Source: Alphaproteobacteria bacterium
GTDB lineage: Bacteria > Pseudomonadota > Alphaproteobacteria > Rhizobiales > Hyphomicrobiaceae
Direction of reading: 5' to 3'
NCBI GenBank assembly: GCA_018830445.1
Contig: JAHJSN010000005.1
Span: 1 to 38,393, forward strand
DNA length: 38,393 nucleotides
Part shown: piece after piece, positions 7,935-17,894 of the stretch
Numbering within the stretch: position 1 is the stretch's first letter
How the letters are laid out: each line of letters begins with the position of its first letter
The notes under the pieces: model-generated
The model's input: the letters and a program-made list of their open reading frames with translations, nothing else
Database searches by the model: none
Told to the model about the DNA's origin: nothing
Position numbers and translations under genes: made by a program

Positions 7935-8717
7935 TCAGTCATTCCCATCAAGATAGCCGAAGCCGGCAATGATCTTCCGCGCCGAGGGGGACTTGAGAAA
8001 CGTCATGAAGGCGGATGCTGCCGGGTTGGTTGCGGCACGCGTCAGGAGTACTGCGTCCTGGCGGATGGGGTCGTGGAGATTGGGATCGATGAGGGCTGCC
8101 GAACCCTTGGCATTGTCTGCCGCTGGATCAATCTGCGCTCGGGAGACAATTCCCGCATCGGCGTTTCCGGTGGCAATCATCGCGAACGTCTGGGCAATGT
8201 TCTGGCCGAAAACCAGCTTCGGCTTCAGTTCCTGCCAATCGGAGCGGGTGCGCAAGACCTGCTCGGCAGCGCGACCGTAGGGCGCCAGGTTTGGGTTGGC
8301 GATGGCAAATGACTTCATCCCGCGGGGCTGGCAAGGGGTTCCGTAACTGCAGTTGTCGATTGACTTCGGGTTCCACCAGACGAGCTGGCCTTGACCATAC
8401 GTGAAGCGGCTACCGGCGACGGCGTCGCCTTCGGTTTCAAGCAATCGCGGCCGTTCATCGTCGGCGGCGAGGAAGACGTCGAAGGGCGCGCCGTTCTTGA
8501 TCTGGGCGTAGAGCTGGCCGGTCGAACCGGCGCTGTATTTCAGCGTGTGGCCGGTCTCGGCTTCGAAAGCCTTGGCGACTTGCTTCAGCGCGTCGACGAA
8601 GTTCGCGGCAACGGCGACGAGGACGGTTTCGGCGCGGGCTTCGGCGGACTGAGTGAGCATCGCGAAAGCAATGGCAGCGAGGCTCGCCGCCCATCGGCCA
8701 ATCCGGCAATTCCTCAT
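7935..8717 (-). CDS. modA: Molybdate ABC transporter substrate-binding protein ModA
   Basis: A 260-residue periplasmic molybdate/tungstate-binding protein. It has a signal peptide (basic NCRIGR, then hydrophobic ASLAAIAFAML, probable cleavage after EARA at residue 29). The mature protein begins with the ModA hallmark VLVAVAANFVDALKQVAKAF. The ligand-site segments follow the family: SAGSTGQLYAQIKNGAPFDVFLAADDERP (about 62-90), FGQNIAQTF and GNADAGIVSRAQ. FMTFLKSPSARKIIAGFGY near the C terminus is also typical. First gene of modABC. No ModE site or molybdenum-cofactor riboswitch could be identified upstream by eye. Confidence 0.96.
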   Translation of the reverse strand: MRNCRIGRWAASLAAIAFAMLTQSAEARAETVLVAVAANFVDALKQVAKAFEAETGHTLKYSAGSTGQLYAQIKNGAPFDVFLAADDERPRLLETEGDAVAGSRFTYGQGQLVWWNPKSIDNCSYGTPCQPRGMKSFAIANPNLAPYGRAAEQVLRTRSDWQELKPKLVFGQNIAQTFAMIATGNADAGIVSRAQIDPAADNAKGSAALIDPNLHDPIRQDAVLLTRAATNPAASAFMTFLKSPSARKIIAGFGYLDGND

Positions 8718-8865
8718 GCGTCGCTACCGCCCTGCTGCTTCAAACACTTGGGCCAGAATCAGAGCAAGTCGTCTGTTCTTCCCGCCGCCTCGGAGTGTCC
8801 CACCTTCACCGCATATGCTGCAAGCACCTTGCCGTGACAGCATGAAGTTGCAGCGGCACCTGGAA

Positions 8866-8907
8866 GCAACACGGCCCGGAGCGCTAAGCATCTCCGGGCC
8901 TTGTTGC
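8866..8907 (-). terminator. Strong stem-loop, probable terminator of the PepSY-like gene
   Basis: GGCCCGGAG (8873-8881) pairs perfectly with CTCCGGGCC (8892-8900), and GCAAC (8866-8870) pairs with GTTGC (8903-8907) outside it. It lies 40 bases after the stop of the minus-strand gene at 8950. Only a few T residues follow, so it may be a Rho-assisted terminator or a 3'-end stabiliser. Confidence 0.55.
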
Positions 8908-8949
8908 AATTTCAATGTCACCAACTCGGCAAATCCCGCCGATTCCTCA

Positions 8950-9210
8950 TCAATCGCGCGTCATGCTACGGACGGAATAGTCGGAGTTCAGTTTGAAATC
9001 ATACTGCTGGCCGTCCTTGCATTTGGCATCGTCGACTTCGAAAACTCCGGTGCCTTCGGTTTCTTTTTCCAACGCGCCGCCTTCACACCCCCAGGCTGAG
9101 AGGGCTTCCTTGATCTTCGCAGCTTCGTCGTCGCTCGGCTTGGAGTCGGCGAATGCTGCGGTACTGGCGACCATGATCGCGCAAGCAGTAAGGGCTAGAA
9201 AATTCTTCAT
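8950..9210 (-). CDS. Small periplasmic PepSY-like protein
   Basis: An 86-residue exported protein. Residues 1-21 (MKNFLALTACAIMVASTAAFA) form a signal peptide with an Ala-x-Ala cleavage site. The mature part has the pattern of a small PepSY-like domain: an N-terminal helix (DDEAAKIKEALSAWGC), then strands GALEKETEGTGVFEVDDAKC and KDGQQYDFKLNSDYSVRSM. Two cysteines (Cys42 and Cys64) could form a disulfide. ATG 9210 is chosen over the GTG two codons earlier, because GGAG is correctly spaced for it. Such proteins are usually uncharacterised and are sometimes suggested to bind metals or inhibit proteases. Function here is unknown; it stands alone with its own probable terminator. Confidence 0.8.
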   Translation of the reverse strand: MKNFLALTACAIMVASTAAFADSKPSDDEAAKIKEALSAWGCEGGALEKETEGTGVFEVDDAKCKDGQQYDFKLNSDYSVRSMTRD

Positions 9211-9428
9211 GCTCACTTCTCCATATTCTGTTCTTGCATCCCTTGAGGGACGACTCGCGACGCCCCGGTCTGAAGTTAGGGTACTTTTCCTTGATTTTAT
9301 TTGGGAGTTCTTCCCGATCTATTGTGGCAAAATTGGAATTCGGCGACCGTCGTTCGATCCGAACGCGATTAGGCGCGGAAAGTCTCATAAGCTCGATAGA
9401 AGGAGTTTTGCGGACCCGCAAGAAATAT

Positions 9429-9447
9429 CCCCCGGCAGAGCCGGGGG
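9429..9447 (-). terminator. Terminator after ettA
   Basis: CCCCCGGC (9429-9436) and GCCGGGGG (9440-9447) form a perfect eight-base stem with a three-base loop, 20 bases after the ettA stop. On the minus strand it is followed by ATATTTCTT, a modest T-rich stretch. Confidence 0.75.
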
Positions 9448-9467
9448 GCTCCTGCTTGCGCTAGCGG

Positions 9468-11126
<1,659 letters not shown>

Positions 11127-11225
11127 GAAGGGCGCTCCTCTCGCTTTTGCTGGGTGTCGGGGATCCGTTAAGGGGTCTTGTAGCGGATCGCAGCGGGAGG
11201 AACAATGGCGGTCATCGTGGCTCTA

Positions 11226-12767
11226 TCAGTTGGCCTCGATCTGCCGCTGCAGCCGGTACCCCCTGAACGTCCACATGCGCCAATCGGACTGGCGGCGTTG
11301 CAGTTCCCCTTCCAGCTCACCGGTGGCTTTCCGGACCTGCCAGGCCTTGGGGCTGCCCATGGTCGCCGGGGCAGTCTCGAAGCGCTTCAGGGCCGGAAGC
11401 GCCGCCGGCCCGAGAGCGGCGAGGTAATCGGCATCGAGGGGCACGCCATTGCCGCCCATCTCGCGGCAGTTGGCTACGTTATAATCCGCAATGACCCCAT
11501 CGAAATTGACGAAGCAGGCGGTATACAGGGCCGCCGCCAGAACCAAGGCATTGGCGTTCATCAACCATACGTTGCTTCTTGAAAGGGCGATGCGCAGCGC
11601 GATCAGCACGAGGCCGACGGCAATCAGCGACATCACGGCAAGTCCGAGAATGCGCAGGTAGGTGAGCGCGTAGGCGTCGATATAAAGGCCCATCCGCAAC
11701 ATTGCCGAGGCGACGAGAAATACCGTCTGCGCCATCCACAGGTACATCAGCGCCGAGGCGGTCCGCGAGCCCCTGCCGCGCAGCCTCGTGGGGAATGCAA
11801 GCAGTACGAAACCCGCAGCCAATAGAGCCGACGCGCCGAGCGGATAGGTGCCGGCGTGGGCGTAATCGGCATAGGTGACGCCATCGGGCAGGGCTTCGTG
11901 GCCCCACAGGTACTGGATGTCGAGGGCGTTCTGCAGGGCGAAGACGGCATTGAAAAGAAGCAGCGAGCGGCATACGGCGGCAGGCGAGAGCAGCCCGTTG
12001 CGGATCGCGGCAGTGACCAGTTCCGCATCGCTGGGGCCGCCGCCTATTTCGGTTTGCGCCGGGGCACCACCGCCGATTCCAGGACCGCGCAGGAACGCCC
12101 AAATGAAAAACGCGAGCACAATCCAGAACCCGACCTGGGCTGTCTGCGGCAATCCGAAATCCATGCGGCCGATCTCGCCAAGCCAGCGGGCAAGGATCGG
12201 GTTGGCGGTCGCAAACAGCATCAGAAAAAGTAAGGACATGGAGAGCGGGACGAACCAGGTCCAACTTGCGGAGGTTAACGCCTTCGACCAGCGCTTGCCC
12301 TTTGCCCATCGCGGAACCGAGATCATGTCGACCGGCAGACGAAGGAGTACCTGGGGCAGGAAGGATGCCGCCTGCCGAAACCAGCGGGAGGCGTCACCGG
12401 CGATGTGCGTGCTGTTGACGACCGCAAGGGCGGCCAGTCCCGCGACGCCGAGGAGTGCTGCCAGAAATGATGGCTCTTCGACAATCGCCAGGCAGCCGGC
12501 CAACAACGCCATAAAAATGAGCCCGCCGGCGAGAGGCTTTACCAGCAGCGGGTTGAGGGCGGCCATGGAAATGAGGAGTGCAGCTGCGAACAGACCGGCC
12601 GCAGCGCCGGGGGTGACGTCGAACAGGGCGAGATCCCCCATCGCGACGAGCGCTGCGGCCAGACCCAAGTGTGCTGCTGTCGGCGGCAGGAAAGTCGTTT
12701 GCGGATCTCCAGTATCGGCATGGCTGCCACCGTCTCCGGCGGATTCGGGCGCGGTCGCGTCGGTCAT
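11226..12767 (-). CDS. DUF4173/DUF4153-type multi-pass membrane protein
   Basis: A 513-residue integral membrane protein with around twelve hydrophobic segments between about residues 30 and 435. It has a hydrophilic N terminus rich in acidic and small residues and a cytoplasmic or periplasmic tail of about 80 residues. The segment TYADYAHAGTYPLGASALLAAGFVL (about 298-322) carries the Ala-His-x-Gly-x-Tyr-Pro motif typical of DUF4173 proteins. The family has no established function. I chose ATG 12767 (MTDATAPESAG), which has GGGGAAACC upstream, over a TTG 16 codons earlier. It is upstream of ettA on the same strand with a 99-base gap, so the two might be co-transcribed. Confidence 0.8.
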   Translation of the reverse strand: MTDATAPESAGDGGSHADTGDPQTTFLPPTAAHLGLAAALVAMGDLALFDVTPGAAAGLFAAALLISMAALNPLLVKPLAGGLIFMALLAGCLAIVEEPSFLAALLGVAGLAALAVVNSTHIAGDASRWFRQAASFLPQVLLRLPVDMISVPRWAKGKRWSKALTSASWTWFVPLSMSLLFLMLFATANPILARWLGEIGRMDFGLPQTAQVGFWIVLAFFIWAFLRGPGIGGGAPAQTEIGGGPSDAELVTAAIRNGLLSPAAVCRSLLLFNAVFALQNALDIQYLWGHEALPDGVTYADYAHAGTYPLGASALLAAGFVLLAFPTRLRGRGSRTASALMYLWMAQTVFLVASAMLRMGLYIDAYALTYLRILGLAVMSLIAVGLVLIALRIALSRSNVWLMNANALVLAAALYTACFVNFDGVIADYNVANCREMGGNGVPLDADYLAALGPAALPALKRFETAPATMGSPKAWQVRKATGELEGELQRRQSDWRMWTFRGYRLQRQIEAN

Positions 12768-12969
12768 CTTGTGTGGTTTCCCCGGATCGAATGATGTACC
12801 TGAATTGCGGGGCAAGCTAACAATCGGGGTGGCCGCTCATGTGCAGACTTGTCAGCGTTGTTTGGTACCGATCAGGACGAATGCGCACTGGACCCGCACA
12901 TCGCGGGACGGGGCTGGTCCGTGTAGCTTTTCAATATCCTCAAAGCCGGATTAGCGGATATCATCAGTC

Positions 12970-13593
12970 ATGAAAGCGCTCATCTATTTTGCCGATCCGA
13001 TGTGTTCATGGTGCTGGGGGTTCACGCCGCAGATCCAAAAACTAGGCGCCTACTTTTCCGAGCGGTTGCCAATCGGCTTGGTGATGGGCGGCCTTCGCGC
13101 TGGAACCAGCGAACCGGTCGATGCCAAAATGAAAGACTATCTGCGGTCGGCATGGACAAGTGTGGCCGAGCGGTCCGGGCAGCCATTCGACTTTTCGTTC
13201 CTTGACCGCGATGGATTCGTCTACGACACCGAGCCGGCCTGCCGGGCGGTGGTGACGATCCGGGACCTTGCACCGGAGAACGCGCTGACGTTTTTCACTT
13301 CCATCCAGCGGGCGTTCTATGCCGATGGGTTCGATCCAACTGCAACCGATACGCTGGCGGACCTGGCCGTCGCGGCCGGGGTTGCGCGAGACGACTTTAT
13401 CGCCGCATTTGAAGGTGTGCCGATGGCGCTGAAAACCGCAGAAGATTTTCAGTTGGGCCAAAGGATCGGTGTGCGGGGATTTCCCACGCTCGTTGCCAGC
13501 GACGAAAACGGATTACGCCTGGTCAGTTCCGGCTACCGGGAGGTCGAAGACCTGGTGCCCTTGCTCGAGACATGGCTCGGCGATGCAGTGTGA
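12970..13593 (+). CDS. DsbA family protein (FrnE-like thiol oxidoreductase)
   Basis: A 207-residue thioredoxin-fold protein of the DsbA/FrnE group. The redox motif C12-S-W-C15 lies right after the first strand (LIYFADPMCSWCWGF). The helical insertion follows, and the cis-proline loop is RGFPTLV (near residue 166). It has no signal peptide, so unlike classical DsbA it probably acts in the cytoplasm as a disulfide reductase or isomerase, or in detoxification. The start at 12970 is the only ATG giving the complete N-terminal strand. It is divergent from the DUF4173 gene and converges on the CPBP protease gene, leaving a 14-base gap. Confidence 0.9.
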   Translation: MKALIYFADPMCSWCWGFTPQIQKLGAYFSERLPIGLVMGGLRAGTSEPVDAKMKDYLRSAWTSVAERSGQPFDFSFLDRDGFVYDTEPACRAVVTIRDLAPENALTFFTSIQRAFYADGFDPTATDTLADLAVAAGVARDDFIAAFEGVPMALKTAEDFQLGQRIGVRGFPTLVASDENGLRLVSSGYREVEDLVPLLETWLGDAV

Positions 13594-13607
13594 CCGGCGG
13601 GGCCGGC

Positions 13608-14381
13608 TCAAATCCCCAACTGCCGCTCGATGATCTCGATCCATTCGTTCATGCGGTCCCAGGCGGGCATGTTGGAAATTCCGGTGAAGAAATACTTGTT
13701 GAGGCCGACGGTGAAAACCAGCCAGCCCCACAAAGTGTGCTCGATGAAAACCGCCCAGAAAGAGCGCGTCGTGGCGTAGCGGTAGGCGAGCAGCGTGCCG
13801 ACGAGGCCGGTTCCGATGATTGCGACGTGGTTGTCGAAGACAATGTGGGCGAAGCCGAACAGCATGCCGTTGGTCAGGATCATCGGCCAGCGCCAGGTTC
13901 CGAACAGCGGCCCGTAGCGATGGAAGAAGAACGTCCGGTAGACCAGTTCCTGGGTCAGGACGGAAACAAGCGGATAGAGGATCATCACCCGCTCGTAGGT
14001 TTCGTAACGCTGCCTGGGAAACGCGAGAAACCGCTCCGGCATTTCCTGGGCCATGTAGACGGCGACCATGCCGCCGGCGATTGCGAAGATCGCCAGGATC
14101 GACAACAGGTCCATCACGCCGAAGCCCTTGACGAGTTCGCGGCGCAAGAGGAACCAGCGGTCCCACAACAGGAACACGACGAACGCCAGGAGGACCGGCT
14201 GCAGCACCATGAACAGCGGCATGCGCTCGATGTGCACGGCATGCTTCAAGGCGAGCGGCAGGCCGACAAACAGCAACAACAACTCAATGACGAGCCAGCC
14301 GCGCATGAGCAGGCCGGGGCCATGCTCGTTGATGCTGCCGCCGGCGGACAGCCAGGGCGGTGTGCGCATGTCTCCGGCCAT
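13608..14381 (-). CDS. CPBP family intramembrane metalloprotease
   Basis: A 257-residue membrane protein of the CPBP (CAAX protease and bacteriocin-processing, Abi) family, with about eight hydrophobic segments. The family motifs are in order: QELVYR (144-149), the FxxxH motif in FGFAHIVFDN (Phe175-His179), and a third motif with His215 in FIEHTLWGW. In the first motif the usual first Glu of EExxxR is Gln144, leaving Glu145; QE variants occur in this family, so activity is not excluded. ATG 14381 is preferred to one 11 codons upstream because GGGGGA lies five bases before it. The substrate is unknown, and no peptide-maturation genes are nearby. Confidence 0.85.
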   Translation of the reverse strand: MAGDMRTPPWLSAGGSINEHGPGLLMRGWLVIELLLLFVGLPLALKHAVHIERMPLFMVLQPVLLAFVVFLLWDRWFLLRRELVKGFGVMDLLSILAIFAIAGGMVAVYMAQEMPERFLAFPRQRYETYERVMILYPLVSVLTQELVYRTFFFHRYGPLFGTWRWPMILTNGMLFGFAHIVFDNHVAIIGTGLVGTLLAYRYATTRSFWAVFIEHTLWGWLVFTVGLNKYFFTGISNMPAWDRMNEWIEIIERQLGI

Positions 14382-14512
14382 GTGTTCCCCCAAATCGATT
14401 CTGCGCGGGCGCATTCGGTATGGGTCGATTTAGAGTGGATCGGGGCCGGATGGAAGACAGACGGATGAGATTGCCGCGCGGTCGGTGCGACCAAATGGAG
14501 CTGGCGGTTTTC

Positions 14513-15208
14513 TCAGCTGAGGCTTTTTGCGGTCTGACCGAACAGCAGCTTCTTGCCTTCCTCGGTCACCGCCGGGCGGCTCGACCAGGGCTTGCCCTTC
14601 TCGTAGGCGGCGAGTACGGCGGGCCGGTTGCGGATCGCCGTGTGCCAGCGGCGGACGTTGGGGAAATCGTCGAGATTCTGGAGCTGGCCCTTCCACAGGA
14701 CGACCCAGGGGTAGGCGGCCATGTCCGCGATCGAATAGTCGTCACCCAGCCAGTCGCGGCCTTCCAGCCGGCGGTCGAGCACGCCGTAGAGCCGGTTCGT
14801 CTCGTTGACGTAGCGATCCATGGCGTAGGGGATTTTTTCGGGCGCATACTGGACGAAGTGGTGGTTCTGCCCGGCCATCGGGCCAAGCCCGCCGACCTGC
14901 CAGAACAGCCATTCGAGAACCGTCTTCCTTGCACGTGTCTCTGTGGGAAGAAACCTGCCGGTTTTTTCCGCGAGATAGACGAGAATTGCGCCGGATTCGA
15001 AAACGGTGAGCGGCTCGCCGCCGTCCGCGGGAGCATGGTCGATGATTGCCGGCATGCGGTTGTTCGGCGAGAACGCCCTAAACTCGGGCTTGAACTGATC
15101 GCCCGCCGAGATGTCGACCGGCTTGATTTCATAAGGCAGGCCCGCCTCTTCGAGAAACATCGTGATCTTGTGGCCGTTCGGAGTCGGCCAATAATAGAGG
15201 TCAATCAT
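14513..15208 (-). CDS. yfcG: Glutathione S-transferase, YfcG-type (nu class)
   Basis: A 231-residue cytosolic glutathione transferase close in sequence to E. coli YfcG, which reduces disulfides (GSH-dependent disulfide-bond oxidoreductase) and not classical GST substrates. The N-terminal thioredoxin-like domain contains Thr9 and Asn11 (YWPTPNGHK), the residues that contact glutathione thiol in this class. The glutathione-site stretches SPNNRMPAIIDH and VFESGAILVYLAEKTG are intact. The helical domain has LEWLFWQVGGLGPMAGQNHHF and the DYSIADMAAYPWV capping motif. Full length, start ATG 15208. It is likely monocistronic and lies between trhO and the CPBP gene on the same strand. Confidence 0.93.
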   Translation of the reverse strand: MIDLYYWPTPNGHKITMFLEEAGLPYEIKPVDISAGDQFKPEFRAFSPNNRMPAIIDHAPADGGEPLTVFESGAILVYLAEKTGRFLPTETRARKTVLEWLFWQVGGLGPMAGQNHHFVQYAPEKIPYAMDRYVNETNRLYGVLDRRLEGRDWLGDDYSIADMAAYPWVVLWKGQLQNLDDFPNVRRWHTAIRNRPAVLAAYEKGKPWSSRPAVTEEGKKLLFGQTAKSLS

Positions 15209-15366
15209 CGAATTATCCTATCGTAGCGTTGTTGGCGCGTTCACCGAAGATGGTTACAGGTCGCTCGTTGTCCATCCAGCCTCAAGGCATCGTGACTTTG
15301 TCGCTATGGGCGTTGATGCCGTCAGGCGCTGCTTGCCGCTGGAACAGGACGGCGGCGGGACGCGTA

Positions 15367-16302
15367 CTATTCGTTTTTGCGGCCGAAGTGGTTTTCGCCC
15401 CGCTTCCTGGCCAATTGGATCTGGCGGTGGCGTTCGGCGGCGGCGGCCAGCTTGTCGGCATCGGCCTCGGCTTCGCAGTCGGGGCAGGGGCGGCTTGCAT
15501 AGCCGCCTGCGCCCTCGCCGGACAGAAACGGGCTGCGGCACATCGAACAGAGTTGATAGGGGCCCGGCTCCAGACCGTGACCGACGGAAACGCGCTCGTC
15601 GAAAACGAAGCATTCGCCATTCCAGCGGCTTTGCTCCGCGGGGACCTCTTCGAGGTATTTCAGAATGCCGCCCTTGAGGTGATAGACCTCCTCGAAGCCC
15701 ATCTGTTTCATCAGCGCGGTCGCCTTTTCGCAGCGAATGCCGCCGGTGCAGAACATCGCGAGCTTCGGGCGGTTGTCGCCGGCCAGCGCGTCTTTGGCCC
15801 AGCCGGGAAACTCGCGGAAGGTTTGCGTCTGCGGGTTGACCGCGCCTTCAAACGTGCCGATCGCCACTTCGTAATCGTTGCGGGTGTCGATGACGATAAC
15901 ATCGGGCTGCGCGATGAGGTCGTTCCAGTCCGCAGGAGCGACGTAGGTGCCGACGGTGCGCGCCGGATCGATGCCGTCGACGCCCATCGAGACGATCTCG
16001 CGCTTCAGGCGGACCTTCATGCGCTTGAAGGGCATCGCGGCGGCAAACGATTCCTTCCAGTCCAGCTCGGCGCAGCCGGGCAGCTGCCTGATACGTGTCA
16101 GGATGGCGTCGATACCGGACCTGCTGCCAGCGATGGTGCCGTTGATCCCCTCGGAGGCGAGCAGCAGCGTGCCCATGACGCCTTCTGTTTCGCAGGCGGC
16201 CTGAAGCCTGTCGCGATAAGCGGCGAATTGCGGCAGGCGCGTGAACCGGTAGAGCGCGGCCACCACCACCGGAGGAGTGCGGGGGTCATCATTGACTGTC
16301 AT
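15367..16302 (-). CDS. trhO: tRNA uridine(34) hydroxylase TrhO (rhodanese domain)
   Basis: A 311-residue protein of the YceA/TrhO (UPF0176) family, which hydroxylates U34 of certain tRNAs with O2 to give ho5U. The N-terminal acylphosphatase-like domain contains TLLLASEGINGTIAG (45-59) and the KRMKVRLKREIV stretch. The rhodanese domain ends in the active loop C185-T-G-G-I-R-C191. A C-terminal cysteine cluster (Cys252, Cys255, Cys273, Cys276) could bind zinc. ATG 16302 (MTVNDD) is chosen over an ATG 12 codons upstream because GAAGG sits four bases before it. It is divergent from the NTF2-like gene at 16425. Confidence 0.93.
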   Translation of the reverse strand: MTVNDDPRTPPVVVAALYRFTRLPQFAAYRDRLQAACETEGVMGTLLLASEGINGTIAGSRSGIDAILTRIRQLPGCAELDWKESFAAAMPFKRMKVRLKREIVSMGVDGIDPARTVGTYVAPADWNDLIAQPDVIVIDTRNDYEVAIGTFEGAVNPQTQTFREFPGWAKDALAGDNRPKLAMFCTGGIRCEKATALMKQMGFEEVYHLKGGILKYLEEVPAEQSRWNGECFVFDERVSVGHGLEPGPYQLCSMCRSPFLSGEGAGGYASRPCPDCEAEADADKLAAAAERHRQIQLARKRGENHFGRKNE

Positions 16303-16424
16303 GGTGCCTTCATTATGCCAGTGGGGGAACAGCGGCAAGTGGGCGCTTGGCCATCATCGCCGCCCTTGCTATTAAGTCGCTCCGCTGACCGGTCAGCCCC
16401 TATTCTCAACGGAGATCCGCCGCA

Positions 16425-16859
16425 ATGAGCGACGACAGCCCTGAATCCAAAGCCCGCCAGGCAACCGCTGCCCTGATCCGCAACTACTACGAAGCCTTCA
16501 ACAAGGGCGACGATGCCGCGATGCTTGCCTGCGTCACCGAGGATGTCATCCACGACGTCAACCAGGGCGAGCGCCGCCAGGGCAAGGACAAGTTCACCGC
16601 ATTCATGGCGCGCATGGCGCACCACTACAAGGAACAGCTCGAAGGCGTGACCGTGATGGTCAACAAGGACGGCACGCGCGCGGCGGCCGAGTTCAACGTC
16701 AACGGCACCTATCTCAATACAGATCCAGGCCTGCCGGACGCCAACGGGCAGACCTACAAGCTGCCGGCGGGAGCGTTCTTCGCCATCAAGGACGGTAAGG
16801 TCGCACGCGTGACGACCTACTACAATCTCACCGACTGGATCGCCCAGGTCGCTGGCTGA
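16425..16859 (+). CDS. NTF2-like (SnoaL/ketosteroid isomerase-related) protein
   Basis: A 144-residue single-domain protein with the NTF2-like cone fold. It opens with the helix LIRNYYEAFNKGDDAAMLACV followed by the ED-VIHDVNQGERRQGKDKF turn and helix. The four-stranded sheet includes GTRAAAEFNVNGTYL, LPAGAFFAIKDGKVARVTTYYN and the final LTDWIAQV. Proteins of this group are usually described as ketosteroid isomerase-related, but most have no known substrate. The start at 16425 has GGAG ten bases upstream. A perfect stem-loop (16879-16906) separates it from panD on the same strand, so it may be a separate unit. Confidence 0.88.
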   Translation: MSDDSPESKARQATAALIRNYYEAFNKGDDAAMLACVTEDVIHDVNQGERRQGKDKFTAFMARMAHHYKEQLEGVTVMVNKDGTRAAAEFNVNGTYLNTDPGLPDANGQTYKLPAGAFFAIKDGKVARVTTYYNLTDWIAQVAG

Positions 16860-16878
16860 GTTTTTCCCTTCCCGAATG

Positions 16879-16906
16879 GTGCCGGTCTTCGTGCGAGGAC
16901 CGGCAC
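16879..16906 (+). promoter_or_regulatory. Perfect stem-loop between NTF2-like gene and panD
   Basis: GTGCCGGTC (16879-16887) pairs perfectly with GACCGGCAC (16898-16906) around a ten-base loop. No T run follows, so a simple intrinsic terminator is doubtful. It lies 26 bases before the panD start codon and could be a 3'-end stabiliser for the upstream gene or a leader structure of panD. Confidence 0.5.
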
Positions 16907-16931
16907 GCGGTCTCCAGGAGTTCGCGGCGCA

Positions 16932-17291
16932 ATGCTCGTCACCCTACTCAAATGCAAGCTGCACCGGGCGACGGTGACCGAATGCGATCTTCACTACGAA
17001 GGCTCGATTTCTATCGACCGCAACCTGATAGAAGCGGCCGGATTGCTGGTCAACGAGCGCGTCGAAATCTACAACATCGACAACGGCAACCGGTTTGCCA
17101 CCTACGTCATCGAGGGCAAGGCCGGATCGGGTGTGATCGGCCTCAACGGCGCGGCGGCGCGGCTTGCCTGCGTCGGCGACAAGCTGATCATCTGCGCCTA
17201 TGCCCAGATGGAAGATGCGAAGGCCCGCAAGTGGCAGCCGAGCGTCATCATCGTGGGGGCCGACAACAAGCAGGAGAAGCCGCGCACATGA
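16932..17291 (+). CDS. panD: Aspartate 1-decarboxylase PanD (pyruvoyl enzyme)
   Basis: A 119-residue cytoplasmic enzyme that converts L-aspartate to beta-alanine for pantothenate and coenzyme A synthesis. The proenzyme cleaves itself between Gly24 and Ser25 (HYEGSISID), and Ser25 becomes the pyruvoyl group; both residues and the following strand are present. Lys9 and Tyr58-region residues, the NGAAARL loop (about 72-79) and [11 protein letters not shown] match the family. Start ATG 16932 has AGGAG 11 bases upstream. The stop overlaps the start of a GNAT acetyltransferase gene (ATGA), so the two are translationally coupled. Other pantothenate genes are not in the window. Confidence 0.97.
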   Translation: MLVTLLKCKLHRATVTECDLHYEGSISIDRNLIEAAGLLVNERVEIYNIDNGNRFATYVIEGKAGSGVIGLNGAAARLACVGDKLIICAYAQMEDAKARKWQPSVIIVGADNKQEKPRT

Positions 17292-17878
17292 GCCTGACCG
17301 TCGAAGCCGTCACCGGAGAGGCGTTGAAGGACGTGCTGGGGGATCTGGCGCGTCTCAGGATCGCGGTGTTCCGTGACTGGCCCTATCTCTACGATGGCAG
17401 CGAGGACTACGAGCGCGAATACCTGGCAAAGTTCATCGCGGCAAAAGGTGCGGTCTGCGTGATCGCCAGGGATGGCGAGACGGTCGTGGGTGCTTCGACG
17501 GCATCACCGATGGCGGAGACGGACGAAGAATTCATACTGCCGTTCCGCAAGGCCGGTTACGACATCGACACGGTATTCTATTGCGGTGAATCGGTGCTCG
17601 TCGGCGACTACCGCGGGCAGGGCGTCGGAAACCGGTTCTTTGATGAGCGCGAAGCTCATGCGCGGCGGTTGGGCGGCTTCGATACCAGCACGTTCTGCCG
17701 CGTCGTTCGGCCAGACGACCATCCGCTGAAGCCTGCCGGCTACCGCCCGCTCGACGGCTTCTGGCGCAAGCGCGGCTATGGCCCGGTCGAGGGCCTGGTG
17801 GCGTATTATTCCTGGAAAGACATCGGCGAGGACGCGGAAACCGAGAAGCCGCTTCAATTCTGGACGCGGAAACTTTGA
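17288..17878 (+). CDS. GNAT family N-acetyltransferase coupled to panD
   Basis: A 196-residue GNAT-fold protein. The central part shows [20 protein letters not shown] (strands 2-4), then [31 protein letters not shown], where the acetyl-CoA pyrophosphate loop is RGQGVG (about 114-119). The C-terminal strand is [18 protein letters not shown]. The start at 17288 overlaps the panD stop, with a GGAG site inside the panD 3' end. The substrate is unknown. Enterobacteria have an unrelated-length GNAT protein (PanZ/PanM) that triggers PanD cleavage, so a role as a PanD maturation or feedback partner is a reasonable inference, but it is not shown by the sequence. Converges with the next gene. Confidence 0.88.
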   Translation: MSLTVEAVTGEALKDVLGDLARLRIAVFRDWPYLYDGSEDYEREYLAKFIAAKGAVCVIARDGETVVGASTASPMAETDEEFILPFRKAGYDIDTVFYCGESVLVGDYRGQGVGNRFFDEREAHARRLGGFDTSTFCRVVRPDDHPLKPAGYRPLDGFWRKRGYGPVEGLVAYYSWKDIGEDAETEKPLQFWTRKL

Positions 17879-17894
17879 ACACCGAATCCAGTTC

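Noticed and set aside
8718-8949. Search for a molybdenum-cofactor riboswitch or ModE site before modA
   Set aside because: Only the G-C-rich stem-loop at 8866-8907 is clear, and it is better explained as the end of the neighbouring small gene.
15229-16428. 399-residue frame on the plus strand opposite trhO
   Set aside because: TrhO has intact catalytic and cysteine motifs; the opposite frame resembles nothing and would overlap it fully.
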